Of a stretch of 11,428 nucleotides of DNA, positions 4,879-11,428 are shown in pieces. Source of the DNA: Armatimonadota bacterium (GTDB lineage: Bacteria > Armatimonadota > JAAZEB01); the NCBI GenBank assembly GCA_012841485.1, contig DUUU01000547.1, positions 1 to 11,428 of the forward strand. Direction: 5' to 3'. Under the pieces are notes generated by a model, which saw nothing but the letters and a program-made list of their open reading frames with translations, had not been told where the DNA came from and ran no database searches. The translations under genes were made by a program, and so were the position numbers. Each line of letters begins with the position of its first letter. Positions within the stretch are counted from its first letter, which is position 1.

Positions 4879-6912
4879 TCATGGGATGAGCGAGTCTAGC
4901 ACAATCGGCTGCAGCCAGGCCCTCTGCGGGTAGCGAGAGGGCTCGTCCGGATAGCAGACGGTGTCGTTCCAGAGCAGCACGCGAATCCACTTCTCGGTGC
5001 CCTGAAGCCGGTAGGTGATCTGGTTCGCGTCGACCTGGGCGAGAGTTCGCCCGCCGTCACCCACCACCTTGATGTGGGTGGCGTTCGGGCTGCGTACCGT
5101 GATGCTCTCGGCATCCATCTCGACCCGGTCGATTTGGATGCCGCACGACGCATAGAAGGCGCCCCGGCGCAGCGATTCCATCACCGCCGGCTTGGTGAGC
5201 TCTCGCACCCACACCATGTTCCACGCGCTCCCTGCGCCGGCGTAGTGGTCCGGCTTTGTGTTGTGGGCGTCATCGTTGGCAAACCCCCAGAGAAGCTTGC
5301 CGGCATCGAGACAGGCATCCCACAGCTCCTCCGCGATCCCCTTGCTGCCGTCGGGGTTCTCTCCCTTGCGGTTCTCGCGTGCCGTGAAACCGTTCATTAC
5401 CTCCAGGCCGTCGATCTTCCGCATCTCCGGGTGGTCCAGGATGCGCTCTGGAGTCTTGTTCCAACCGCCGGGGTGGACGACAAAGACGAGGCCGTTGTTC
5501 CCGTGGCACCAGTCAATGAATCCATAGCCCTCGCGGGGGCGCGGGATCTTGCCGGTAGGGGGTTCGATCACGTTCGTGTGGTGATGCCCGAACGACGACT
5601 CCATCGAATTGAGGACCACGAACTCGCCAGGCCGGTTGAGCTTCCAGTCGCGCGGCACCCAAGGCGGGGCCGGCTTATCGTAGTCGCGCACGTAGGCTTC
5701 TACCCCGGAGCGGTACTCACGCGTGGGATGGGTGACGCCATCGCCGTCCCAATCGTGGACCGCCTGGTCCTTCTGGAAGAAGGATGAGCAAACGCCCCCG
5801 TCCTGATCGCCATAGGCGTCATGATCCGAGAGCGCCACGATCTGGTAGCCGTTCTCCTCATACCAGGCCGCCATCTCGTTGCAGGGGAGAGAACCGTCGG
5901 AGTGCCGGGTGTGACAGTGCAGGTTTGCCTTTCGCTGGGGGAATGTGAGGAACTCCGCGTAGGTGGAGGCGCCGCGGATGCCCCCCCGAGCCACCAGCAC
6001 TTTCCGGCGCAGCCCGGCCTGCTCCTCCTGAAGAAGGTTCAGGCGTGCTGCCAGCTCCTGATAGCGGGCGGTGTTCACACTCTCAAGGCGGTCTATCTCC
6101 CGGGCAAACGCTGCGAACGATTGAACCATCCGCGTGCCCTGCGCCTCGTCCGGCGTTCCCTTCACGGCGTTTGCCAGGCGCTGCGCCAGTTCTGTCGCGC
6201 GGGCGAGGGGGGCTTTCAGGAGGACCGGCGACGGCCGCGCATCGAGACGCACATCCGTGATCAGCGCGCGGCAGTTCGAGGTGCCAAACCCGATCTGCCC
6301 GATGAGATGCGCCTTGTCTCCGGAGTGATCGATCGGCAGCGCCTGAGAGAGGTCCGCCTCAATCTGCCATCCGGGCGCAGCCTCATCCACGGGGTAGGCG
6401 CGCGCGCGAACGCGCGGTCCGATCACCTCCAGGTCCACGCGGTACCAGGCATCGAGGGGCAGCTTGCCGGGCACCAACCGGTGTGTCTTCCCGAAGGGCT
6501 GCCACACGCGGCGCCCTTCCGAGGGCCGGGAGCAGTACTCCGCCAGAGCGAGTTCCCCGGTTGCCTTCAGGTGAAGGCTGTAATAGTTCCTTGGACTTTG
6601 CGCCCGGAAGGCGATGACGACATATCCGGCCGCGGGATAGGACTGATGCACCTCCGCGAGCTTGCAGCGGAGCGACAAGGCGAGGTCTGCCAGCGAGCCA
6701 TCGCGCAGATAGGCGCACCAGTACTCATCGGCCTTCTGCTGGCGCAGAGAGCCCTCCTCAAAGAGCCACTGCCCTCCAACGCCACGCCATTGCCCCGGTT
6801 CATCCGCCTTTCGAAAGTCCAGAGCGACCTGCCCGAACTCGGCCGCGGCACCGACACCGGCGAAAGCAAGGAGAGAGACGAGGGCAACAGCAACGAACAT
6901 CAGATGTCTCAT
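4879..6912 (-). CDS. Secreted PHP-domain metallohydrolase (CehA/McbA-like) with N-terminal concanavalin-like domain
   Basis: 677 residues from the ATG at 6912; a GTG at 6924 would add four residues. I prefer the ATG because GGGTGGG (6926-6920) sits 7 nt upstream and the signal peptide MRHLMFVAVALVSLLAFAGVGAAA then begins typically. Residues about 26-226 look like a concanavalin-type jelly roll (YVVIAFRAQSPRNYYSLHLK near 97-116). Residues about 232-308 are a helical, possibly coiled-coil linker. Residues about 328-600 are the PHP domain: NLHCHTRHSDG (330-340, metal ligands H332, H334, D339), VALSDHDAYGD (359-369), E438 with HHH 443-445, VVHPGGW (478-484) and ANDDAHN (545-551). These match the multinuclear metal site of PHP hydrolases. 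An insert DWDGDG (387-392) looks like an EF-hand/dockerin-type calcium loop. A beta-rich tail follows. It probably cleaves a phospho- or sulfo-ester or carbamate-like bond outside the cytoplasm; the substrate is unknown. It is divergent from the large GH-like gene. Confidence 0.88.
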   Translation of the reverse strand: MRHLMFVAVALVSLLAFAGVGAAAEFGQVALDFRKADEPGQWRGVGGQWLFEEGSLRQQKADEYWCAYLRDGSLADLALSLRCKLAEVHQSYPAAGYVVIAFRAQSPRNYYSLHLKATGELALAEYCSRPSEGRRVWQPFGKTHRLVPGKLPLDAWYRVDLEVIGPRVRARAYPVDEAAPGWQIEADLSQALPIDHSGDKAHLIGQIGFGTSNCRALITDVRLDARPSPVLLKAPLARATELAQRLANAVKGTPDEAQGTRMVQSFAAFAREIDRLESVNTARYQELAARLNLLQEEQAGLRRKVLVARGGIRGASTYAEFLTFPQRKANLHCHTRHSDGSLPCNEMAAWYEENGYQIVALSDHDAYGDQDGGVCSSFFQKDQAVHDWDGDGVTHPTREYRSGVEAYVRDYDKPAPPWVPRDWKLNRPGEFVVLNSMESSFGHHHTNVIEPPTGKIPRPREGYGFIDWCHGNNGLVFVVHPGGWNKTPERILDHPEMRKIDGLEVMNGFTARENRKGENPDGSKGIAEELWDACLDAGKLLWGFANDDAHNTKPDHYAGAGSAWNMVWVRELTKPAVMESLRRGAFYASCGIQIDRVEMDAESITVRSPNATHIKVVGDGGRTLAQVDANQITYRLQGTEKWIRVLLWNDTVCYPDEPSRYPQRAWLQPIVLDSLIP

Positions 6913-6926
6913 CGAAGCACCCACCC

Positions 6927-6932
6927 ATTCTA
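6927..6932 (-). promoter_or_regulatory. Possible -10 box (TAGAAT) for the PHP gene
   Basis: On the minus strand TAGAAT lies 14 nt before the ATG at 6912. Transcription would start near 6920, leaving a very short leader and excluding the upstream GTG at 6924 as start. No -35 consensus is present, and an inverted repeat (6941-6959) covers that position. This is a weak call. Confidence 0.3.
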
Positions 6933-6940
6933 CCCGAGCA

Positions 6941-6959
6941 CCGCCCGAGCGCCGGGCGG
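6941..6959. repeat. Inverted repeat CCGCCCG-n5-CGGGCGG
   Basis: Perfect 7-bp arms with a 5-nt centre (AGCGC). It lies where the -35 region of the PHP gene would be if the -10 at 6927-6932 is real, so it could be an operator. The all-GC arms make chance occurrence plausible in this genome. Confidence 0.35.
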
Positions 6960-7075
6960 CGGGCTGCCACGGGCGCCCCGCGAACCAGCGGGGCGGTCCT
7001 GGTTCTTGCCGCCTTCATACGGCAACGCCTACCCTATCTCCTTGTTACAGATCCTCTATGGGGACGAGGGGGTGG

Positions 7076-7100
7076 CCTGCTGGCAGGCGCCTCCAGCAGG
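7076..7100. repeat. Inverted repeat CCTGCTGG-n9-CCAGCAGG
   Basis: Perfect 8-bp arms at 7076-7083 and 7093-7100 around a 9-nt centre, about 96 nt before the start of the large GH-like gene. It may be a regulator site or an RNA hairpin in its leader. No T-run follows on either strand. Confidence 0.35.
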
Positions 7101-7159
7101 ATAGGGCAGGATTGCGCCGGGGAGTAGCCAACCAATCAGAGGAGAGCCTGGTCGGGCTT

Positions 7160-7170
7160 CTGCCGGCAGG
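7160..7170. repeat. Palindrome CTGCCGGCAGG before the GH-like gene
   Basis: Second copy of the dyad seen at 10-20 upstream of the sialidase-like gene. Here it ends 26 nt before the ATG at 7197. Its presence before two secreted carbohydrate-active proteins could mean shared regulation, but the spacing to the start codons differs (13 versus 26 nt). Confidence 0.3.
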
Positions 7171-7196
7171 GCGCTCGATGGAGGGAGTTGCTTTCG

Positions 7197-10100
7197 ATGA
7201 GACGATCTGCGTGGCTGTCTGCCATCCTCATGGCACTACTGGGGATACCCCAAGCACTTCCAGCCGAGCCCACGACCGCGTTTACCGTGGTGAACGCCGG
7301 CCGGAGTGTGTGGCAGGGGAGCGTGCTCATGCCTCTGCGCATGGAGCGCCTGCGGGGTATTGCCGCCGTGCGAGAGGGCGCGACGCCTCTCGCCTGGCAG
7401 CCCGCTGAAGGTGGCGTCCTCGTCCTCTTGCCGGGGACGACTTCCACGGGGATGGCGCGCCGGATCGTTGTCGAAGCGGGCAAGCACGCGGATCCTCCGC
7501 GCAGCGACCTCCAGGTGACGGAGACGGCCAACACCATCACGATCGCGAATCTCTACTACCGGGTCGAGCATCCAAAGCGGGGCAACGGGGGCTTCCCGAC
7601 CTCCATCCGGTTTAACCAGTCGGGAGTGGTCGAGAAGGGGTTTGTTTTCGAGGACCGGCTTTTCGAGAAGACGCGCGGATCCCAGGCCTGGCGCTCGGAC
7701 GCCGAGGCGACGGTGCGCGTGCTCGAAGCGGGCCCGGTGCAGGTGGTCGTGGAAACGCGGGCGAAGGCCGCGAAGGAGCCGGGCAATCCGCGCGCCGTCT
7801 ACCGCTATCACTACCGGGCTTCCTCGCCGGTGGTCGAGGTCTCGGCCCGCGTCGAGCGCGATGACGACTTCGCCTGGAGCGAGCTCCACTTCTTGCAGAT
7901 TTCGCGCAAGGATAGCAGCTTCGGGCGCTGGGCCGGCGGCGAGCCGCTCCAAACCGGGGTGTTCACCGACGCCCGAAAAGCTTTTGCCCTCCCGAAATGG
8001 GCGATGATGGCCAACAATGAGGATGCCATTGGCCTGGGCCTCGACGGCACGGTTTCTCTCTACGATGGCGTGAGCGATTACTACAACTACATCCAGCAGA
8101 CGATGGGCCCCTTCCGGGCTCCGGCTGCCGATCTGCGCGCCCGCGTCTACCTGGGGCCGGCGCGCGCGCCGGAGGAGATCCGCGCGCGCCTGACAGAGGA
8201 GAACCAGCTGCAGGTGCGCGAGGATGCACTGCCGGGGGGCCGTGACCGGAACATCCCTTCGATACAGCCGGTGAGCATCGCCAGCGGCAGCCTCCGCCTT
8301 GGCTTCGCCCGTCCAGAAGAGGGGTTGGGAGCCACCAGCCTCTTCAGCCATCGAACGGGGCGCGAGTTCCTCGTGCCGTCCGAGAAAGCACTGGTATGGC
8401 GTTTGGTGCTGCGTGGCCCCGACATGCCTGATTTGAGGATAGATAACACGGCGCCGGCGCGGTGCTCTGCCGCTGAAACGCCCTCGAAGGAGGGCAAGCG
8501 TCTGCAGCTCACCTGGGAGGGCATCGACGCCGGGGAGGAGAAGGGGGCGCTGCGCGTCCGTGTTACGGTGGACCTGCCCAAGGCCTCGTCTGGAATGTCG
8601 TTGTGGCGGATCGAGGTGGATAACTCCAGCGAGCGCTATGGACTCTGGGAAGTACACTTCCCCCTCTTTGCCAGCCTCTCCGAGAAGGGGATGTCGGACG
8701 TGGCGGTGCCGCGGGGCAACTGGGGCTACCTCTACCGCGGCGCCAGCGCGCAAATCTTCGGCGCCTACCCGAGCGCCGACTGGCCGATGCAGTTCCTCCT
8801 GGTCAATGAGAGGGAGCATGGCCTCTATCTCGCCGCGCATGACCCGGGCGCCAGCCCCAAGCACTTTGCTTTCACGCCGGGCGGCGAATTCCGTCTCATC
8901 ACTCCTGTCGAAGGGATGGGAGTGCCGGGGTCCGATTTCCGGGCGCCTTTTCCGGTGGCGATTGGTGTCTATCAGGGCGACTGGTGGCAGGGAGCAAAAC
9001 GGTATCGCGAGTGGGCGCTGAAACAGCCGTGGACCAAGCGCGGCCCGGTGGCCACACGCAAGGATATGCCAGACGCGATGAAGCGCCTGGGTCTCTGGAT
9101 GCTCGCAAGCGGCACGCGCGAGCAGGTGGTGCCGCGGATGCTTGAGGCCAAGCGCCTGTTCGGCGTGCCGATGGGCGTCCACTGGTACAACTGGCATCAG
9201 ATCCCGTTCGACGTCCACTATCCCGACTATTTCCCCACAAAGCCCGGGTTTGCCGAGGGCGTGCGCGAGCTTGTCAAAGAGGGCATCATTGCCATGCCCT
9301 ACATCAACGGCCGGCTATGGGATACGGCGAATGATAACTTCGCGGTGGGGCGTGCCGCCGCGTGCAAGCAGCCGGATGGCACGACGACCTATATTGAGGA
9401 GTATGGCAGCGGCGCCAAGCTCGCGCCGATGTGCCCCACGACAAAGCTGTGGCAGGAGAAGGTGAACGAGATCATCGGACGCCTGATCCGAGAGTGTGGC
9501 GTGAATGCCATCTACCTCGACCAGATTGGCGCGGCCAGGCCACAGCTCTGCTTCGATCCCACGCATGGGCACCCGCTGGGCGGTGGCCGGCATTGGGTGG
9601 ACGGCTACCGGGAGATGCTCGACCGCGTGCGCGCTCAGACCGCCGGCCGCGTGGGCATCACCACGGAGAACAACGCCGAGCCCTACATGGATAACGTGGA
9701 TGCTTTCCTGGTCTGGAATCCGCGCCGCGACGCCGAGATCCCGATGATGACCGCCGTCTACAGCGGCTACACGCTCTACTTCTCTAGCCCTGCGCGCACG
9801 ATGGACCCGCTTGCTTTCCGGATGGTCCAGGGACGTGATTTCCTGTGGGGATGCCAGCCAGGCTGGATGGGCTTCGAACTGCTCGATCCGGCCAACCGTG
9901 AAAACGCCGAGTACCTGCGCGAAGTGGCGCGCTACCGGGCGGTAGCCGCGGAGTTCGTGGTCACGGGTGAGTTGATCGGGGATCTCCACCCGATCACGCT
10001 TCCGGCCTCGCTGGAAGCAGAGTGGTCAACGGGGCGTGGGAAGGCTCCCGCGGCGCTACCCGCCACGCTCGGAACGGTATGGCGCGCGCGCGATGGCCGC

Positions 10101-11330
10101 GTCGGACTCCTGATAGCCAACCTCTCGGATAGCTTCCAGCGCTACGCCTTCCGCTTCGAGCCGAGGGCGTGGGGACTGTCCGGCAGCGGCCAATGGGTGG
10201 TTCGTCGTCTCTCTCCAGGAACAGGAAAAGGCCAAACGGCGGCCCCTATCGCGCTCGTATCGGCGAACGACGAATCGCTGACCCAGGCACTCGGTCCGCG
10301 CGAGATCCGCGTGCTGGACCTCGTGCCTGTCCGCCCCGGACAGGCGCCCGCGATTCGCGCTCGCATCGACCGCGACGGCCAGGCAGCGCCCACCGCTGAG
10401 GAGCTTCCGCAGGCGCCGCGCACCGACGTGCGCTTTGTGACCCCGCCGCGCGCGGGCGAGCTCAGTGAGCTGAACGTGCGCGTCTGGGGAGGAGCAAAGC
10501 CGGTCACCGACTTGCGCCTGCTTCTCCACCTGCCGGCGTCCTGGAGTGTGGAGCCTGGGCGCGCGCTGATGATCGACCGGCTGGAGCCGGGCGAGGTGCT
10601 CTCCTTCCCGGTGTGCTGCCAGGTGCCCGAGGATGCCGCGGGCGCGGCCATGGTGCGCGCCGATATCGTCACTCCCCAACCGGAGCGGCGCGTTCCCGTG
10701 GCGCCGGTGCGCCCGGCCGCCGAAGCCAGACGGTTTGCCCAGCCTCCCACTCTGGATGGAGACCTTTCTGAGTGGCAGGGGGTGGAGCCCATCGCCGTAG
10801 ATGCGAAGGCGCAATCGAAGGTGAACGGATGGAAGGGTGCGGCGGATCTCGCTGGCAAGGTGCGCGTGGGTTGGGATGCCAAGAACCTCTACGTGGCTGC
10901 CGAAGTCACCGACGACCATTTCGACCAGACCTACCGGGAGAAGGAGATCTGGCGGGGAGACTGCATCCAGATCGCCTTCCGGCCTTCCGGTCCGGCACCC
11001 ACTCCGGGGTATGACGGCGTGCATGAGTTTGGCCTGGCATTGGCGCCCGGCGGCCCGCTCATCTGGAAGTGGCTGCCAGATGAACACACGGTCACCACAG
11101 GGACACTGGTGGTCAAGCGCGTGCCGGGCGGCCTCGTCTACGAAGCCGCGATCCCCTGGTCGGAGGTGGGCCAGACGATGCCTGTGCCTGGTGGCTGCCT
11201 CGGCTTCTCCTTCACGATCAACGACGCCGATGGCGACGGCTTCCGCGGTTGGATGGAGTGGACCCCTGGCATCTGCGGCGACGGCAAGGATGCCTCGCCC
11301 TTCGGTCGTCTGAGCCTGCTAACGGAGTAG
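7197..11330 (+). CDS. Large secreted glycoside-hydrolase-like protein (DUF6259-type TIM barrel, NEW3-like and CBM9-like domains)
   Basis: 1377 residues from the ATG at 7197. An in-frame TTG lies at 7188, but it abuts GGGAG (7183-7187), which is spaced 9 nt from the ATG, so the ATG is preferred. Residues 1-23 are a signal peptide (MRRSAWLSAILMALLGIPQALPA). Residues about 25-610 are beta-rich, like the sandwich domain that precedes many GH barrels. Residues about 625-920 form the DUF6259-like barrel: VHWYNWHQIPFDVHYPDYFP (661-680), PYINGRLWDT (701-710), AIYLDQIGAA (771-780, D775 a catalytic candidate), HGHPLGGGRHW (790-800) and ITTENNAEPY (821-830, E824 or E828 a candidate). Residues about 1078-1160 resemble a NEW3-type beta domain (LPASWSVEPG). 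Residues about 1180-1377 are CBM9/DOMON-like: PPTLDGDLSEWQG (1183-1195), NLYVAAEVTDDHFD (1230-1243), DCIQIAF (1255-1261) and YEAAIPWSEVG (1315-1325). It should bind and cleave an extracellular polysaccharide; the bond is not predictable here. Confidence 0.87.
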   Translation: MRRSAWLSAILMALLGIPQALPAEPTTAFTVVNAGRSVWQGSVLMPLRMERLRGIAAVREGATPLAWQPAEGGVLVLLPGTTSTGMARRIVVEAGKHADPPRSDLQVTETANTITIANLYYRVEHPKRGNGGFPTSIRFNQSGVVEKGFVFEDRLFEKTRGSQAWRSDAEATVRVLEAGPVQVVVETRAKAAKEPGNPRAVYRYHYRASSPVVEVSARVERDDDFAWSELHFLQISRKDSSFGRWAGGEPLQTGVFTDARKAFALPKWAMMANNEDAIGLGLDGTVSLYDGVSDYYNYIQQTMGPFRAPAADLRARVYLGPARAPEEIRARLTEENQLQVREDALPGGRDRNIPSIQPVSIASGSLRLGFARPEEGLGATSLFSHRTGREFLVPSEKALVWRLVLRGPDMPDLRIDNTAPARCSAAETPSKEGKRLQLTWEGIDAGEEKGALRVRVTVDLPKASSGMSLWRIEVDNSSERYGLWEVHFPLFASLSEKGMSDVAVPRGNWGYLYRGASAQIFGAYPSADWPMQFLLVNEREHGLYLAAHDPGASPKHFAFTPGGEFRLITPVEGMGVPGSDFRAPFPVAIGVYQGDWWQGAKRYREWALKQPWTKRGPVATRKDMPDAMKRLGLWMLASGTREQVVPRMLEAKRLFGVPMGVHWYNWHQIPFDVHYPDYFPTKPGFAEGVRELVKEGIIAMPYINGRLWDTANDNFAVGRAAACKQPDGTTTYIEEYGSGAKLAPMCPTTKLWQEKVNEIIGRLIRECGVNAIYLDQIGAARPQLCFDPTHGHPLGGGRHWVDGYREMLDRVRAQTAGRVGITTENNAEPYMDNVDAFLVWNPRRDAEIPMMTAVYSGYTLYFSSPARTMDPLAFRMVQGRDFLWGCQPGWMGFELLDPANRENAEYLREVARYRAVAAEFVVTGELIGDLHPITLPASLEAEWSTGRGKAPAALPATLGTVWRARDGRVGLLIANLSDSFQRYAFRFEPRAWGLSGSGQWVVRRLSPGTGKGQTAAPIALVSANDESLTQALGPREIRVLDLVPVRPGQAPAIRARIDRDGQAAPTAEELPQAPRTDVRFVTPPRAGELSELNVRVWGGAKPVTDLRLLLHLPASWSVEPGRALMIDRLEPGEVLSFPVCCQVPEDAAGAAMVRADIVTPQPERRVPVAPVRPAAEARRFAQPPTLDGDLSEWQGVEPIAVDAKAQSKVNGWKGAADLAGKVRVGWDAKNLYVAAEVTDDHFDQTYREKEIWRGDCIQIAFRPSGPAPTPGYDGVHEFGLALAPGGPLIWKWLPDEHTVTTGTLVVKRVPGGLVYEAAIPWSEVGQTMPVPGGCLGFSFTINDADGDGFRGWMEWTPGICGDGKDASPFGRLSLLTE

Positions 11331-11428
11331 GGGAGTAACCCCGCACGATCCAGGAGGCGCCTTCCGCGCCTCCTGGCTTGCCTTCTCCGGGCCCAGTGCT
11401 GCGTGAATCGCGCGGAGCTTCCAGCTCC
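11331..11428. other. 3' end of window without a gene
   Basis: Apart from the hairpin at 11350-11376, I see no coding signal, promoter or repeat in these last 98 bases. Confidence 0.5.
11350..11376 (+). terminator. Terminator-like hairpin after the GH-like gene
   Basis: CCAGGAGGCGC (11350-11360) and GCGCCTCCTGG (11366-11376) form a perfect 11-bp stem with loop CTTCC, starting 20 nt after the stop codon. The following CTTGCCTTCTCC is pyrimidine-rich but lacks a proper T-run. It is a good candidate for a transcription terminator or a 3' stabilising hairpin, and suggests the gene is the last of its transcript. Confidence 0.6.

Larger units (their letters stand above)
6913..7196. promoter_or_regulatory. 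Divergent intergenic region between the PHP and GH-like genes
   Basis: This 284-nt gap has no credible gene of its own. It holds a possible -10 for the minus-strand gene, a GC-rich inverted repeat (6941-6959), a second inverted repeat (7076-7100), a copy of the CTGCCGGCAGG palindrome (7160-7170) and a ribosome binding site GGGAG at 7183-7187 for the plus-strand gene. I see no convincing plus-strand promoter. Confidence 0.5.

Noticed and set aside
5821..7104. Long open frame on the plus strand, 427 codons
   Set aside because: It runs antisense to the PHP gene, whose motifs and signal peptide are clear. Its translation is rich in Arg, Pro, Ala and His without any motif, as expected for a GC-rich antisense frame.
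7236..9218. Long open frame on the minus strand, 660 codons
   Set aside because: It lies entirely within the GH-like gene on the opposite strand. Composition is biased and no domain is recognisable; GC-rich codon use keeps the antisense frame open.

Overview
The window is GC-rich DNA from a bacterium with a double-membrane secretion lifestyle, most likely a member of Armatimonadota. The best clue is the paired pseudopilin-like genes, whose N-terminus reads through [13 protein letters not shown] and then an NCQSNLKQ motif. I associate this variant of the DUF1559 / H-X9-DG pilin family with that phylum. Large secreted proteins with DUF6259-like, CBM9-like and concanavalin-like domains fit the same group. 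The assignment rests on motif recognition, not on a database search. I see no tRNA, rRNA, CRISPR array, transposase or phage gene.

Layout. (1) 34-1683 (+): a secreted sialidase-like beta-propeller (Asp-box repeats) with an N-terminal concanavalin-like domain. (2) 1684-1972: a regulatory stretch with a clear extended -10 promoter (TGGTATAAT), a direct repeat just upstream, and a leader of about 160 nt with a GNRA-capped hairpin. (3) 1973-2656 and 2777-3454 (+): two tandem pseudopilin-like paralogues, each preceded by the same 44-nt leader. Their ends are almost identical and their centres have diverged. (4) 3540-4865 (+): an erythromycin-esterase-family hydrolase with no signal peptide. (5) 4879-6912 (-): a secreted PHP-domain metallohydrolase (CehA/McbA-like) with an N-terminal concanavalin-like domain, convergent with the esterase gene. 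(6) 6913-7196: a divergent intergenic region with inverted repeats. (7) 7197-11330 (+): a 1377-residue secreted glycoside-hydrolase-like protein (DUF6259-type TIM barrel, a NEW3-like domain and a C-terminal CBM9-like domain), followed by a strong terminator-like hairpin.

How they may work together. Three of the six proteins are large, exported and built from carbohydrate-active modules. The region therefore looks like a small extracellular glycan-processing locus without its own transporter or regulator gene in view. The pseudopilins could belong to a surface pilus or type II secretion-like assembly, but no other assembly gene is present, so a link to the hydrolases is only positional. The esterase-family protein appears cytoplasmic and may simply be a neighbour.

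The features most worth a second look are the duplicated pseudopilin unit with its conserved, possibly switching RNA leader, and the multidomain secreted enzymes of unknown substrate. I do not see proof of a wholly new multi-gene system.
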